39,640 nt of DNA from Pseudomonadota bacterium (lineage in GTDB: Bacteria > Pseudomonadota > Gammaproteobacteria > Burkholderiales > Nitrosomonadaceae). Positions 13,459 to 21,755 of this stretch are shown piece after piece. The stretch is from positions 1 to 39,640 of the forward strand of contig JAFEEI010000095.1 of assembly GCA_018241205.1 (NCBI GenBank), in the 5' to 3' direction. The notes beneath the pieces are model-generated. The model made no database searches, was not told where the DNA came from, and worked only from the letters and a program-made list of their open reading frames with translations. Position 1 is the first letter of the stretch; each line of letters begins with the position of its first letter. Both the position numbers and the translations under genes were made by a program.

Positions 13459-14139
13459 ATGACAAAAAATCCTCAAGGCGTTCAAGCGCCCGTTGTATTC
13501 AGTTTCAATTCCCTATCAATCCGCGCTGTCACCGATGAACATGGTAATCCGTGGTTCGTTGCCAGTGACGTTTGCAATGTTCTTGGCTATCGAAATAGCA
13601 GAGATGCAATAAAAGATAATTGCAAGGAAGCTGGTGTAGCTAGAAGCTACATCAGGTCAGGTGAACAAAGAAGGCAAGTTATCCTTATCAACGAAGGCAA
13701 CCTGTACCGCCTGATCATCAAATCCAAAAAACCGGAAGCGGAGAAGTTTGAACGGCTGGTGATGGAAGAAATCCTCCCGGCCATCCGCAAAACCGGCAGT
13801 TATTCCGGCGGCAAGAAACAAATCACGGAAAAACCGGCCAATCATCAAAAACGCTACCACTACCAGCGGGCTCTTCTGGAACAGCCGTACTTCACATCGG
13901 AAAAGTATTCCGCCTGCCTGAGCGTCAATATGCTGACCAACACGAAGAAATTCATTTCGCCGTTGTTCGGCCTGCTCAACGAATTGCGCGTAGACGGTCA
14001 CGACGTTTCCGGCCCGCTGGCTGAGGCGCATGCCCTGCGCGAGGCTTTGATTGCCACCGACGATGCGCTTAACCAAATATGGAAAACCGCCCTGGAAGCG
14101 CAGCATGCTGCTTCTAGCCAAGCGAAGGGTTACAAATGA
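13459..14139 (+). CDS. ant: Bro-N family antirepressor
   Basis: 226 residues. The Bro-N domain spans about 10-112: VVFSFNSLSIRAVTDEHGNPWFVASDVCNVLGYRNSRDAI, followed by INEGNLYRLIIKSKKPEAEKFERLVMEEILPAIRKTGSY, all conserved signatures. The C-terminal half (about 125-226) is a helical, less conserved domain that probably contacts the repressor. Antirepressors of this type bind CI-like repressors and trigger induction. The ATG at 13459 is chosen because the Bro-N domain begins right after it and the region before belongs to the C4 leader. It overlaps the primase start by 4 bp (ATGA). Confidence 0.85.
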   Translation: MTKNPQGVQAPVVFSFNSLSIRAVTDEHGNPWFVASDVCNVLGYRNSRDAIKDNCKEAGVARSYIRSGEQRRQVILINEGNLYRLIIKSKKPEAEKFERLVMEEILPAIRKTGSYSGGKKQITEKPANHQKRYHYQRALLEQPYFTSEKYSACLSVNMLTNTKKFISPLFGLLNELRVDGHDVSGPLAEAHALREALIATDDALNQIWKTALEAQHAASSQAKGYK

Positions 14140-16541
14140 CTGCCCGCCGCCCGCCGATTGATTTTCCGTTAATAGCCAGCGCCGCCCTTGGCAATGCGCG
14201 CAGGTTATTAACGGAGTGGATTCCTGGTGGCGATTGGAACGGTGATGAGTATAAGCCGCTGAATCCTACGCGCAGCGATAAGCACAAGGGCTCTTTTGTC
14301 ATCAATGCGCGCACCGGTAAGTGGATCGATAACGCCACGCAGGATTCAGGCGGTGATCTGATCAGTTTGTATGCATACATCAGATTCTGCGATCAGAAAG
14401 ATGCTGCCATCGCGGTTGCTGGGATGGTTGGTGTTGATGCTGGTGAGGATGGTTCGTATCAAAGCAAGTCTAGAAAAAAAGCGAAAGATCAGCCGAAGCA
14501 GTCTACAGATAAAACATTGAAAGTTGTTGCCAGCGTCGAGGAACATCGCAAATCGCCATGGGTGCCTATTCTTCCTGTGCCGAGCGATGCACCTGAACCT
14601 CCTGTGGCGCATTACGTTCGCGGTCGTCCGGATAGGATTTTTGCGTACCTCGATGCGGATGGATTGCTTAACGGGTATGTGTACCGGTTCACAACGTCCG
14701 ATGGCGGCAAGGAAACGTTGCCGGTGTGTTTCTGCAGCAATCGCGATGATGGTAAGCAGGAATGGCGCTGGATGGCATTTGGCGATAGTGGCAGGCCATT
14801 ATATGGCCTTGACCGGATGGCTGCTTCTCCCGATTTGCCGGTGTTGCTAGTGGAGGGTGAGAAGTGCGCCGATGCCGGGCATGAGTTGCTTAAAAGTAGC
14901 TATGTGGTTGTCACGTGGCCGGGTGGAACCAAGGCGGTGCACAAGTCGAATTGGTATCCTCTGCAGGGCCGGAAGATCGTTGCATGGGCAGATTGCGATG
15001 CGAAACACCAGAAATTAACAAAGGAACAAAGGGCGCTTGGTGTCGATCCTGAATCGGCGCCATTGCTTGCGGAATCAGATCAGCCCGGCATGCGCGCGAT
15101 GCGCGATATTCATAAGATCCTGCTTGAGATCGATCCGTCTGTAGATTTCCAGTTTGTCGATATTCCTAAGCCTGGCGAAAAGCCGGATGGGTGGGATATT
15201 GCCGATGCGATTGATGATGGATTCGATGAAGATCAACTTTCCGATTTTATCGGAAAACTCAGAAAACAGCCGGAAAAGAGAAAACAGCAGGCAACAATTA
15301 ACCGGTCCGATTCCGGATTGCTGTTGAACAGAGATTACAAGATTGTGCCGTGTCTGGCGAATATTTACGACATCCTGCGCACGGATCGGCGCTGGGATGG
15401 TGTGCTGGCGTTCAATGAGTTTTCATACACGATCGAGAAGCGCAAAGCACCGCCGTATGAGTTTGGTGCTGTGGGTGAGTGGGAAGCGAACGACGATGTG
15501 CAGGCATCGATGTGGTTAACGCGCGAGTATGGTTTTGCGCCTACGCCTGCGCAGGTGGTGGAGGCCGCCGAAGCGCTGGCGCGGGCGAATGGTTTCCATC
15601 CGGTGCGCGATTACTTGAATGCGCTGGTTTGGGATGGTGTTCAGCGTGTCGATGAGTGGATTTTCGATTACATCGGCGCGGCTAAGACACCTTACACGTT
15701 GCGCGTTGCCCGGTGGTTTCTGATGGGCATGGTAGCGCGTGTGATGGATCCTGGCGTTAAGTTCGATTGCTGTTTGGTTCTGGAGGGCACGCAGGGGCGG
15801 CGCAAGTCGGCGATGTTGCGCGTGCTGGCCGGTGAGTGGTTCGGCGATACCGATCTTGACCTTAATAACAAGGATTCGATGGGTTCTATCCGTGGCAAGT
15901 GGCTTTACGAGTTCGCGGAGTTGGATTCCATCGCGCGCGCTGAAGCGACGCGGCAGAAGTCGTTTTTATCGCGCCAGGTGGATGAATATCGTCCGCCGTA
16001 TGGCCGCAGGGACATTCGCAGCCCGCGCCAGCTTGTGTTTGGGGGAAGCACCAACGTCAATTGGGGCTGGAACAAGGATGAGACAGGGGGGCGCAGATTT
16101 TGGCCAATTGAGTGCGCGTATGACATCGATTGCGATGGTTTGGAATCGGTGCGCGATCAGTTGTTTGCTGAGGCGGTGCAGCTTTACCGGCGAGGTAAGC
16201 GGTTTTGGCCTACCAGTGAAGAGCAAAGAACTATTTTCGATCCGGTGCAGATGATGCGGCATCAGACTGATAGTTATGTCGAGTTGTTGGCTGATTACGT
16301 CAAGAATCAGGTCAGTGAGTTCAGGATGATCGATGCTATCGAGTGCTTGAAGATCGATGCGGCAAGGTTGTCGCGCGATATTCAGACGCGTGTTGGTAAG
16401 GCGCTGATCATGCTGGGTTGCAAGAGAATTGAGAAAAGGGCGAATGCCGTCAGATTTTGGTATCAGCCGCCTGGCACTCCGGGCGGAACTGGGGACAAAA
16501 ATGACGGGTTCGAGGGGGATGTAAATGGCATTCCTTTCTGA
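14136..16541 (+). CDS. Phage primase-helicase (Toprim plus VapE-like ATPase)
   Basis: 801 residues. The N-terminal part (about 20-100) resembles the primase zinc/nucleic-acid module of phage primases (GGDWNGDEYKPLNP, GSFVINARTGKWID). The Toprim core shows LLVEGEK (237-243) and the acidic WADCD (284-288). The C-terminal VapE-like helicase has a P-loop at 549-558 (LEGTQGRRKS), with Arg where many relatives have Gly before the Lys, and a Walker-B region at 589-597 (WLYEFAELD). It would prime and unwind DNA for phage replication. The iteron array directly after its stop codon is the likely origin it serves. It overlaps the antirepressor by 4 bp. Confidence 0.9.
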   Translation: MTARRPPIDFPLIASAALGNARRLLTEWIPGGDWNGDEYKPLNPTRSDKHKGSFVINARTGKWIDNATQDSGGDLISLYAYIRFCDQKDAAIAVAGMVGVDAGEDGSYQSKSRKKAKDQPKQSTDKTLKVVASVEEHRKSPWVPILPVPSDAPEPPVAHYVRGRPDRIFAYLDADGLLNGYVYRFTTSDGGKETLPVCFCSNRDDGKQEWRWMAFGDSGRPLYGLDRMAASPDLPVLLVEGEKCADAGHELLKSSYVVVTWPGGTKAVHKSNWYPLQGRKIVAWADCDAKHQKLTKEQRALGVDPESAPLLAESDQPGMRAMRDIHKILLEIDPSVDFQFVDIPKPGEKPDGWDIADAIDDGFDEDQLSDFIGKLRKQPEKRKQQATINRSDSGLLLNRDYKIVPCLANIYDILRTDRRWDGVLAFNEFSYTIEKRKAPPYEFGAVGEWEANDDVQASMWLTREYGFAPTPAQVVEAAEALARANGFHPVRDYLNALVWDGVQRVDEWIFDYIGAAKTPYTLRVARWFLMGMVARVMDPGVKFDCCLVLEGTQGRRKSAMLRVLAGEWFGDTDLDLNNKDSMGSIRGKWLYEFAELDSIARAEATRQKSFLSRQVDEYRPPYGRRDIRSPRQLVFGGSTNVNWGWNKDETGGRRFWPIECAYDIDCDGLESVRDQLFAEAVQLYRRGKRFWPTSEEQRTIFDPVQMMRHQTDSYVELLADYVKNQVSEFRMIDAIECLKIDAARLSRDIQTRVGKALIMLGCKRIEKRANAVRFWYQPPGTPGGTGDKNDGFEGDVNGIPF

Positions 16542-16544
16542 AAA

Positions 16545-16797
16545 GTTCCATACCTCGGCTGAGGTATGGAACAAGTATGGAACATGGAAAGGCGCATGGA
16601 TAGTTGTTCTTCCATACCTTCCACACCTTCCATACCTAGCACCTCCCGCGCGTATACGTGGGCGCATGCGTGCGTGTGCGCGCGCACGTGTGTACGTATA
16701 CATTTTTAGTATGGAAGGTATGGAGGTATGGAAGAGGTGCATGAATAAATGCTCTACAACTTCCATACCTGTTCCATACCTGCTTTGAGGTATGGAA
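16545..16797. repeat. Iteron array, candidate replication origin
   Basis: About a dozen copies of the 9-mer TTCCATACC or its reverse complement GGTATGGAA occur in 253 bases. Forward copies start at 16546, 16610, 16619 (variant CACACC), 16628, 16761 and 16772. Reverse copies start at 16563, 16574 and 16708 (both AGTATGGAA), 16717 (8 bases), 16725 and 16789. Copies at 16610-16636 are directly tandem. The two ends form hairpins (12-bp arms at 16545-16556/16561-16572; 10-bp arms at 16772-16781/16788-16797). Iterons beside a primase gene are a standard phage or plasmid origin layout. The initiator protein is not known. Confidence 0.75.
16648..16703. other. Alternating purine-pyrimidine tract (Z-DNA-prone) inside the iteron array
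   Basis: About 56 bases of nearly perfect purine-pyrimidine alternation rich in CG, CA/TG and TA steps, broken only around GTGGG near 16658-16662. The flanks GTATACGT and ACGTATAC are mutually inverted. Such DNA readily adopts Z-form or cruciform under negative supercoiling and could be the unwinding element of the origin. Confidence 0.7.
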
Positions 16798-16798
16798 G

Positions 16799-17077
16799 AT
16801 GAGTGAAAAGATTGATCTGGTTCCTGTAACCGGGAATGTGACCAAAGAACAGGTGCGAGCTATGTTTCCGAAGGTTACAGAGTTTGCTGATGAGTGCCGC
16901 GCTGTGTTCGGTAATGGTGTGAAGCTGGTGTATGCGGAAGAGAACGGGCGGTGTATCGGTAAGCAGTCTGTTTCAGATCCTGAGAATACGGTGAAGGTTA
17001 GCGAGATGGTGTTTGATCCTAAGCCTGATGATCAGGATGGTTATCGTTATAAGGGTAAACGTAATGGCAAACGGTAG
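16799..17077 (+). CDS. Unknown 92-residue protein after the origin
   Basis: No family recognised. The sequence has an N-terminal VPVTGNVTKEQVRAMFPKVTEFADECRAVFGNGVKLVYAEENGR region of likely alpha/beta fold and a charged end (KPDDQDGYRYKGKRNGKR). The ribosome site (GGAAG) is formed by the last iteron copy, so iteron binding could affect its expression. It overlaps the next gene by 14 bp. Confidence 0.6.
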   Translation: MSEKIDLVPVTGNVTKEQVRAMFPKVTEFADECRAVFGNGVKLVYAEENGRCIGKQSVSDPENTVKVSEMVFDPKPDDQDGYRYKGKRNGKR

Positions 17078-17279
17078 CAGCCGGGCTTTGCCGGTTGGTT
17101 TCTACCGCAATCCAGCGGATGTGATCGAACGTTTGGAAATGAATAGACTCGGGTGCCGTGCGTGTGCATCGCACCGGGTTGTGTTCGATAGAGTGTTGTG
17201 CGGCGATGCGCGGAATGAAACGCAGCAGGCTGGCGTTCCGCGTATCGGTCATCGATGTAAATGGTTCGTTGAAAAATAG
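17064..17279 (+). CDS. Small Cys-rich phage protein, probable zinc binder
   Basis: 71 residues from the ATG at 17064, preceded by AAGGG. Conserved-looking NRLGCRACASHRVVFDRVLC, then RIGHRCKWF gives four cysteines in a CxxC...C...C pattern plus His, consistent with a zinc-stabilised fold found in phage genes near late regulators. The function is unknown. Confidence 0.6.
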   Translation: MANGSSRALPVGFYRNPADVIERLEMNRLGCRACASHRVVFDRVLCGDARNETQQAGVPRIGHRCKWFVEK

Positions 17280-17290
17280 GAGTGTGCGCG

Positions 17291-17713
17291 ATGGGATTGT
17301 ATGATTTAGATGGTGGAGCTGTTGATTCGCGGTTGCGCCGCTGGGGCGCGTGGAAAATGCAAAGCGGTGTTGCGCTGGGGTTTCCTTCTCAGTCTGCTTT
17401 CATGCGCCTGGTTCCGGCTGGCGATAATCATGAGCGGTTCGGTGAGATCGATCATGAGTGTATCGAGACTAACGATGCTGTCGAGTTGTTGCCGTGGATT
17501 CCGCAGATTGTTATCCGCGTTGAGTATGTTTTGCCGCATGGTTCTGTAGCTGTAAAGGCGCACCAGTGTGGCATTTGCAAACGGTCTTATCATAATTATC
17601 TGAACGATGCGAAGAAGATGTTTGCAAATATTTTGAACAAAAACTTGCGTATCGTGCACGATTCTAGTATAAATATGGCAAATTGTTCGTCAGTGCGTCC
17701 GTTATCGGCGTGA
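17291..17713 (+). CDS. Putative late-transcription regulator (Q-like)
   Basis: 140 residues from the ATG at 17291 with AGGAG 8 bases upstream. The pattern RLRRWGAWKMQSGVALGFPSQSAFMRL, then NDAVELLPWIPQIVIRVEYVLPHGSVAVKAHQCGICKRSYHNYLNDAKKMFANIL resembles phage antitermination/late regulators with a sigma-region-4-like helix-turn-helix at the end (about 95-125). It is the last gene before the late terminator and the packaging genes, the usual Q position. The family call is tentative. Confidence 0.5.
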   Translation: MGLYDLDGGAVDSRLRRWGAWKMQSGVALGFPSQSAFMRLVPAGDNHERFGEIDHECIETNDAVELLPWIPQIVIRVEYVLPHGSVAVKAHQCGICKRSYHNYLNDAKKMFANILNKNLRIVHDSSINMANCSSVRPLSA

Positions 17714-17733
17714 TGCGAATGTAAAATCCTCAA

Positions 17734-17758
17734 GCCAGCCTAGTGCTGGCTTTTTTTT
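17734..17758 (+). terminator. Terminator between regulator and late genes
   Basis: GCCAGC (17734-17739), loop CTAGT, GCTGGC (17745-17750) and eight T's. A Q-type regulator would be expected to allow read-through here. The HNH start codon ATG at 17759 touches the end of the T tract. Confidence 0.85.
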
Positions 17759-18181
17759 ATGCCTGTTTCATCATTAAAGCCGTGTTCACATGCTGGTTGT
17801 GGTGTGTTGGTTCGTGGGTCAAGTAGGTGCGATAAGCATAAGAACGAGAACAAAAGAACGTTCGACGATAACCGCGGATCATCGTCTGAACGTGGATATG
17901 GTTACAAGTGGCAGAGAGCGCGCGAAGGTTTTCTGAGAAAACATCCTCTTTGCGTTAGATGCGGAGAATCCGGTTATGTTGTTGCTGCGGTGGTTGTTGA
18001 TCATATTATTCCTCACAAGCTTGAGGATGCAAATAAAAGCGGTGATGTAGCCAGGATTGAGAAGTCGCGCTCATTGTTTTGGGATAGAAACAACTGGCAG
18101 CCGCTGTGCAAGATTTGTCATGACAAGAAAACCTCAATTGAAGATGGTGGATTCGGTAACCGGGGGCGGGTCAAAAGTTGA
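17759..18181 (+). CDS. HNH homing-type endonuclease near the packaging site
   Basis: 140 residues. An N-terminal zinc-binding stretch has C9, C14, C24 and H27 (CSHAGCG, CDKHK). The HNH core is VCRCGESGY...VVDHIIPHKLEDAN...NWQPLCKICHDKKTS, with the DH pair and the late N...H. HNH proteins adjacent to the small terminase in HK97-like phages help terminase cut cos ends. The start at 17759 has no ribosome site because it abuts the terminator T tract, so translation may be coupled or leaderless. Confidence 0.85.
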   Translation: MPVSSLKPCSHAGCGVLVRGSSRCDKHKNENKRTFDDNRGSSSERGYGYKWQRAREGFLRKHPLCVRCGESGYVVAAVVVDHIIPHKLEDANKSGDVARIEKSRSLFWDRNNWQPLCKICHDKKTSIEDGGFGNRGRVKS

Positions 18182-18261
18182 CAGCAATTCATCTCTAGAC
18201 CGTGCTTGGGGAAGTTTTTTGTGAGCGGGAAATTCATAGGGGGGGTATATCGCTCCCGTAG
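18160..18261 (+). other. Candidate cos/packaging region
   Basis: The non-coding stretch between the HNH gene and the small terminase contains GGGGGCGGGTCAAAAG, a motif I associate with the HNH-terS gap of HK97-like phages, and short G-rich runs (ATAGGGGGGG near 18237). The cut position cannot be read. Position and sequence pattern support a cohesive-end site, as inference. Confidence 0.5.
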
Positions 18262-18270
18262 GTGTTAAAA

Positions 18271-18774
18271 ATGGGAAGAAGGCGTCTTCCGGCAAATGTT
18301 CATTTGATAAATGGCAATGCCAGCAAAAAATCTATTGGTGAATTGCTTGGTGGAGTGCATCCAGCTGTTGAAATTCCTAATTGCCCAGCTCACCTTGTCG
18401 CTGAAGCCAAAAAAGAATACAAGCGCATTACTGCTGAACTAAAAGAACTCAATTTGATATCGAAAATAGACCGCGCAGCGATTGCAGCATACTGCGCCGC
18501 ATGGGCCGAAGTTGTTCACTGCGAAGAAAAAATTAACAAACTAAACAAAGAAGATCCAAAAGGTGAAAAAGGCTATGTCGAATCTACACCAAGCGGCTAT
18601 AAACAAATGTCCGTCTGGGTACAAATTCGCAATCGCGCGTATGAGAGGATGATGCGTTTCGCGTCTGAATTCGGCATGTCGCCAAGTTCGCGCACAAAAG
18701 CAACGCCAAGCAGCAACCAGCAAAGCCTCCCGGGCTTTGAAAATCAACAAACAAACGGATGGAACGCCCTGTAA
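18271..18774 (+). CDS. terS: Terminase small subunit, P27 family
   Basis: 167 residues from the ATG at 18271 (AGGTG site); a GTG at 18262 is possible. The pattern MGRRRLPANVHLINGNASKK, then IPNCPAHLVAEAKKEYKRITAELKELNLISKIDRAAIAAYCAAWAEV is the P27 family signature. It recognises the packaging site on DNA and feeds it to the large subunit. The C terminus is Ser/Gln-rich and disordered. It overlaps the large subunit by 16 bp. Confidence 0.9.
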   Translation: MGRRRLPANVHLINGNASKKSIGELLGGVHPAVEIPNCPAHLVAEAKKEYKRITAELKELNLISKIDRAAIAAYCAAWAEVVHCEEKINKLNKEDPKGEKGYVESTPSGYKQMSVWVQIRNRAYERMMRFASEFGMSPSSRTKATPSSNQQSLPGFENQQTNGWNAL

Positions 18775-20483
18775 ATTACTATGTATCGGCGGCCATCCAA
18801 TATGCGGAACAAGTATTAAGCGGCGAAATAATCGCCTGCAAATGGACTAAGGCGGCATGCCGCCGTCAGCTCGATGATCTGAAATTTTCTGGTGCGGACA
18901 AAGACTATCCATACGAATTCGACATTGACGAAGCGGAATACGTCTGCAAATTCATCGAACTGCTGCCGCACGTCAAAGGCAAGTGGGTAGGCGAGAAAAT
19001 AAAACTGGAACCGTGGCAGATGTTCATCATCACCACGGTATTCGGCTGGTACAGCAAACAGGATAACAGCCGCAGATTCCGCACTGTTTACATCGAAGTC
19101 CCGCGCAAAAACGCGAAAAGCACGCTCACCAGTGGCGTATCACTCTACATGCTCACCGGTGATAACGAACCCGGCGCGGAAATATACTCAGCTGCAACAA
19201 CCAGAGACCAAGCGCGCATCGTATTTGAAACCGCGCGCCTGATGGCGAAATCAGATGCGGGCTTCCGCAAACGCTTTGGCGTAGCTGTGCTGGAACACAG
19301 CATCTACGAAACAATAAACTCAGGGAAATACATCCCACTCTCTGCTGAAGGATCGACGCTCGACGGACTCAACATTCACTTCGCCAGCATCGACGAGCTG
19401 CACGCGCACAAAACCCGCGCAGTGTTTGACGTACTCGAAACAGCAACCGGCTCAAGAGAACAACCGTTAATCTGGGGAATAACAACAGCAGGTTTCGACC
19501 GCAGCGGAATTTGCTACGAACAACGCAACTATGTCGCCAGCCTACTCAATGCGACTCTGCTAAAAAATGGCGGCCTGGGTTACAAAGTAAAGGGACAGGT
19601 AGCCGAAGACAACACCTACTTCGGCATCATCTACACCATTGATGACGAGGACGATTGGACAAAACCAGAGTGCTGGGTAAAGGCAAACCCAAATTACGGC
19701 ATATCGGTCTCAGAAGTCGACATAGAAAAGCTGGCAAGAAAAGCGCAAAAAGTATCATCTGCAAAAAATAACTTCCTGACAAAACGGCTCAACGTCTGGG
19801 TAAACGCATCGGAGGCCTGGATGGACATGGTCAAGTGGGAATCCTGTGCGAACCCTGACATAAAACTCAGCGACTTCGCCGGTGAAAAATGCTGGATCGG
19901 CATGGACCTCGCGGAGAAGAAAGACTTTGCCGCACTGGTACTAGCATTCTGGCGTGAAGGGAAACTACATGTATTCCCTAGGTTATACCTGAACGATGAC
20001 CGGATTGAGAGCGGAGGAAACGATCAATACGAAGGGTGGAGAGAAAGCGGACACATTATCGGCAACGAAGGCGATATCACCGACTTCGATCAGATCAAAG
20101 ATGACCTGATCGCATATAGCAAACAATTTGATTTGCAGGAAGTGCCTTTCGATCCGGCTTTCTCACCGTACTTTGCAACCAAGTTGGTGAACGATCACAG
20201 CATCCCGATGGTAGAAATGCGGCAAACAAGCCTAACGTTCACCGCTGCAATTATCGAATTGGAAAATCTGGTGTTAGAAAAGACACTCGTATTCGACGGA
20301 AATCCCGTTCTGACCTGGATGATGAGCAATGCAGTCATATCGACATCCAAGTTCTCGAATCTGAAAAGCATCTCCAAAGAACGAGACACCAACAAAATAG
20401 ACGGCGTCATCGCACTATTGCTGGCACTGGCCAGGGCGATGACATCAGAGCGTGAAGAAAAACCCGGAATCATGATTCTATAA
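18759..20483 (+). CDS. terL: Terminase large subunit
   Basis: 574 residues. The ATPase has a Walker A-like VPRKNAKST (114-122) and a Walker B FASIDE (208-213), with the coupling motif later (about 235). The nuclease half begins near residue 385 with CWIGMDLAEKKDFAALVLAF, the first acidic strand of the RNase H-like fold, and ends with DGVIALLLALARA. It cuts and translocates genome ends into the prohead. This is the HK97-like type, with the expected small subunit before and portal after. Confidence 0.95.
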   Translation: MERPVNYYVSAAIQYAEQVLSGEIIACKWTKAACRRQLDDLKFSGADKDYPYEFDIDEAEYVCKFIELLPHVKGKWVGEKIKLEPWQMFIITTVFGWYSKQDNSRRFRTVYIEVPRKNAKSTLTSGVSLYMLTGDNEPGAEIYSAATTRDQARIVFETARLMAKSDAGFRKRFGVAVLEHSIYETINSGKYIPLSAEGSTLDGLNIHFASIDELHAHKTRAVFDVLETATGSREQPLIWGITTAGFDRSGICYEQRNYVASLLNATLLKNGGLGYKVKGQVAEDNTYFGIIYTIDDEDDWTKPECWVKANPNYGISVSEVDIEKLARKAQKVSSAKNNFLTKRLNVWVNASEAWMDMVKWESCANPDIKLSDFAGEKCWIGMDLAEKKDFAALVLAFWREGKLHVFPRLYLNDDRIESGGNDQYEGWRESGHIIGNEGDITDFDQIKDDLIAYSKQFDLQEVPFDPAFSPYFATKLVNDHSIPMVEMRQTSLTFTAAIIELENLVLEKTLVFDGNPVLTWMMSNAVISTSKFSNLKSISKERDTNKIDGVIALLLALARAMTSEREEKPGIMIL

Positions 20484-20489
20484 AACTCA

Positions 20490-21755
20490 ATGGCATTCTC
20501 ACTCTCATCACTAATGCCATGGGGCAAGAAAAACGCCACGATCACCAGTTCTGGCGATCTCTACAAAGCGCTTCTCGGCCAATCGCTATCCAGCAGCGGC
20601 GTACCGGTAACGCGCGATGCTGCGTTTCGTGTCAGCACCGTATTCGCCTGCGGACGTGTCATTGCCGAAGGACTGGCGCAAGTACCGCTGAAGCTGCATA
20701 AAAAACGCGCAGTCGGTAAAGGATCGGACGCAGCAGAAGAACATCCGCTCTACGAATTGCTCAGCTTGAAACCAAACGCATGGCAAACATCGTTCGAATT
20801 CCGTGAGCAAATCGGACTGCACCTCGCGCTGCACGCAAATGCCTACGTGTACAAGGTGCGCGGAGTGCGCAACAAGATTGTTGAGCTACTACCGTTCGCG
20901 CCGGAATACGTGCGCGTGATCCGCGATGGCTGGGACATTAGTTACGAAGTTTACGATAACAAAAACAGAAAGATCGAAGTGTCACATGAGAACATGTGGC
21001 ACATTCGCGGCCCGTCATGGGATGGCGTTATCGGCATGGACTCGCTCAAACTCGCGCGCGAAGCAATCGGCCTGGCACTGGCTGCGGAAAAGCACAGCGC
21101 GAAAATGTTCAGCAACGGCACCCGCCTAAGCGGTGTGCTGACATCGGACAGCAGTTACGACGAAAAAGCCGCAAAGGATATCCGCGATACCTGGCAAGAA
21201 ATGCAGGCCGGTATCGACAACGCTTATAAAACGGCCGTGCTGTTCGGCGGATTAAAGTGGCAACAGACAAGCTATAGCAGCGTTGACGCGCAACACATTG
21301 AGCAACGCCGGTTCCAAGTGGAAGAAATCTGCCGTAGCGCACGCGTATTGCCGATCATGATCGGTCATGCGGACAAGACAGCAACATACGCCAGCGCTGA
21401 ACAAATGTTTCTTGCGCACCTCGTGCACACCATGATGCCGTGGTACACGCGAGTCGAGCAATCGATAAACGTAAACCTCTTGACAGAAGTAGACCGCAAG
21501 CAAGGCTATTTCGCTAAGCACAACGTCAACGCGCTGATGCGCGGAACATTCACCGACCGCTCGAATTACTACACGAAACTATACGCGGTAGGTGGGCTGA
21601 ACCCGAACGAAATACGCGAACTCGAGGACATGAACCCATACGAAGGCGGTGACGAATACCGTGTGCCGATGAACATGGAAGCGCCGTCTGATACGGCAAA
21701 CAGCACATCAACAGATCAAGGAACGAACAATGGCAACAGCGATGCAACACCTTAA
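20490..21755 (+). CDS. HK97-family portal protein
   Basis: 421 residues. Family hallmarks include PVTRDAAFRVSTVFACGRVIAEGLAQVPLKL, HPLYELLSLKPNAWQTSFEFRE and LKWQQTSYSSVDAQHIEQRRFQVEEICRSARVLPIMIGH. It forms the dodecameric ring through which DNA enters and the neck attaches. The C-terminal tail (about 395-421) is Asn/Ser/Thr-rich and disordered. It overlaps the protease gene by 26 bp. Confidence 0.95.
   Translation: MAFSLSSLMPWGKKNATITSSGDLYKALLGQSLSSSGVPVTRDAAFRVSTVFACGRVIAEGLAQVPLKLHKKRAVGKGSDAAEEHPLYELLSLKPNAWQTSFEFREQIGLHLALHANAYVYKVRGVRNKIVELLPFAPEYVRVIRDGWDISYEVYDNKNRKIEVSHENMWHIRGPSWDGVIGMDSLKLAREAIGLALAAEKHSAKMFSNGTRLSGVLTSDSSYDEKAAKDIRDTWQEMQAGIDNAYKTAVLFGGLKWQQTSYSSVDAQHIEQRRFQVEEICRSARVLPIMIGHADKTATYASAEQMFLAHLVHTMMPWYTRVEQSINVNLLTEVDRKQGYFAKHNVNALMRGTFTDRSNYYTKLYAVGGLNPNEIRELEDMNPYEGGDEYRVPMNMEAPSDTANSTSTDQGTNNGNSDATP

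Noticed and set aside
15966..16766. 266-residue minus-strand frame over primase and iterons
   Set aside because: Its sequence includes translated repeat DNA (TRARAHARMRPRIRAGG type) and is antisense to the primase.
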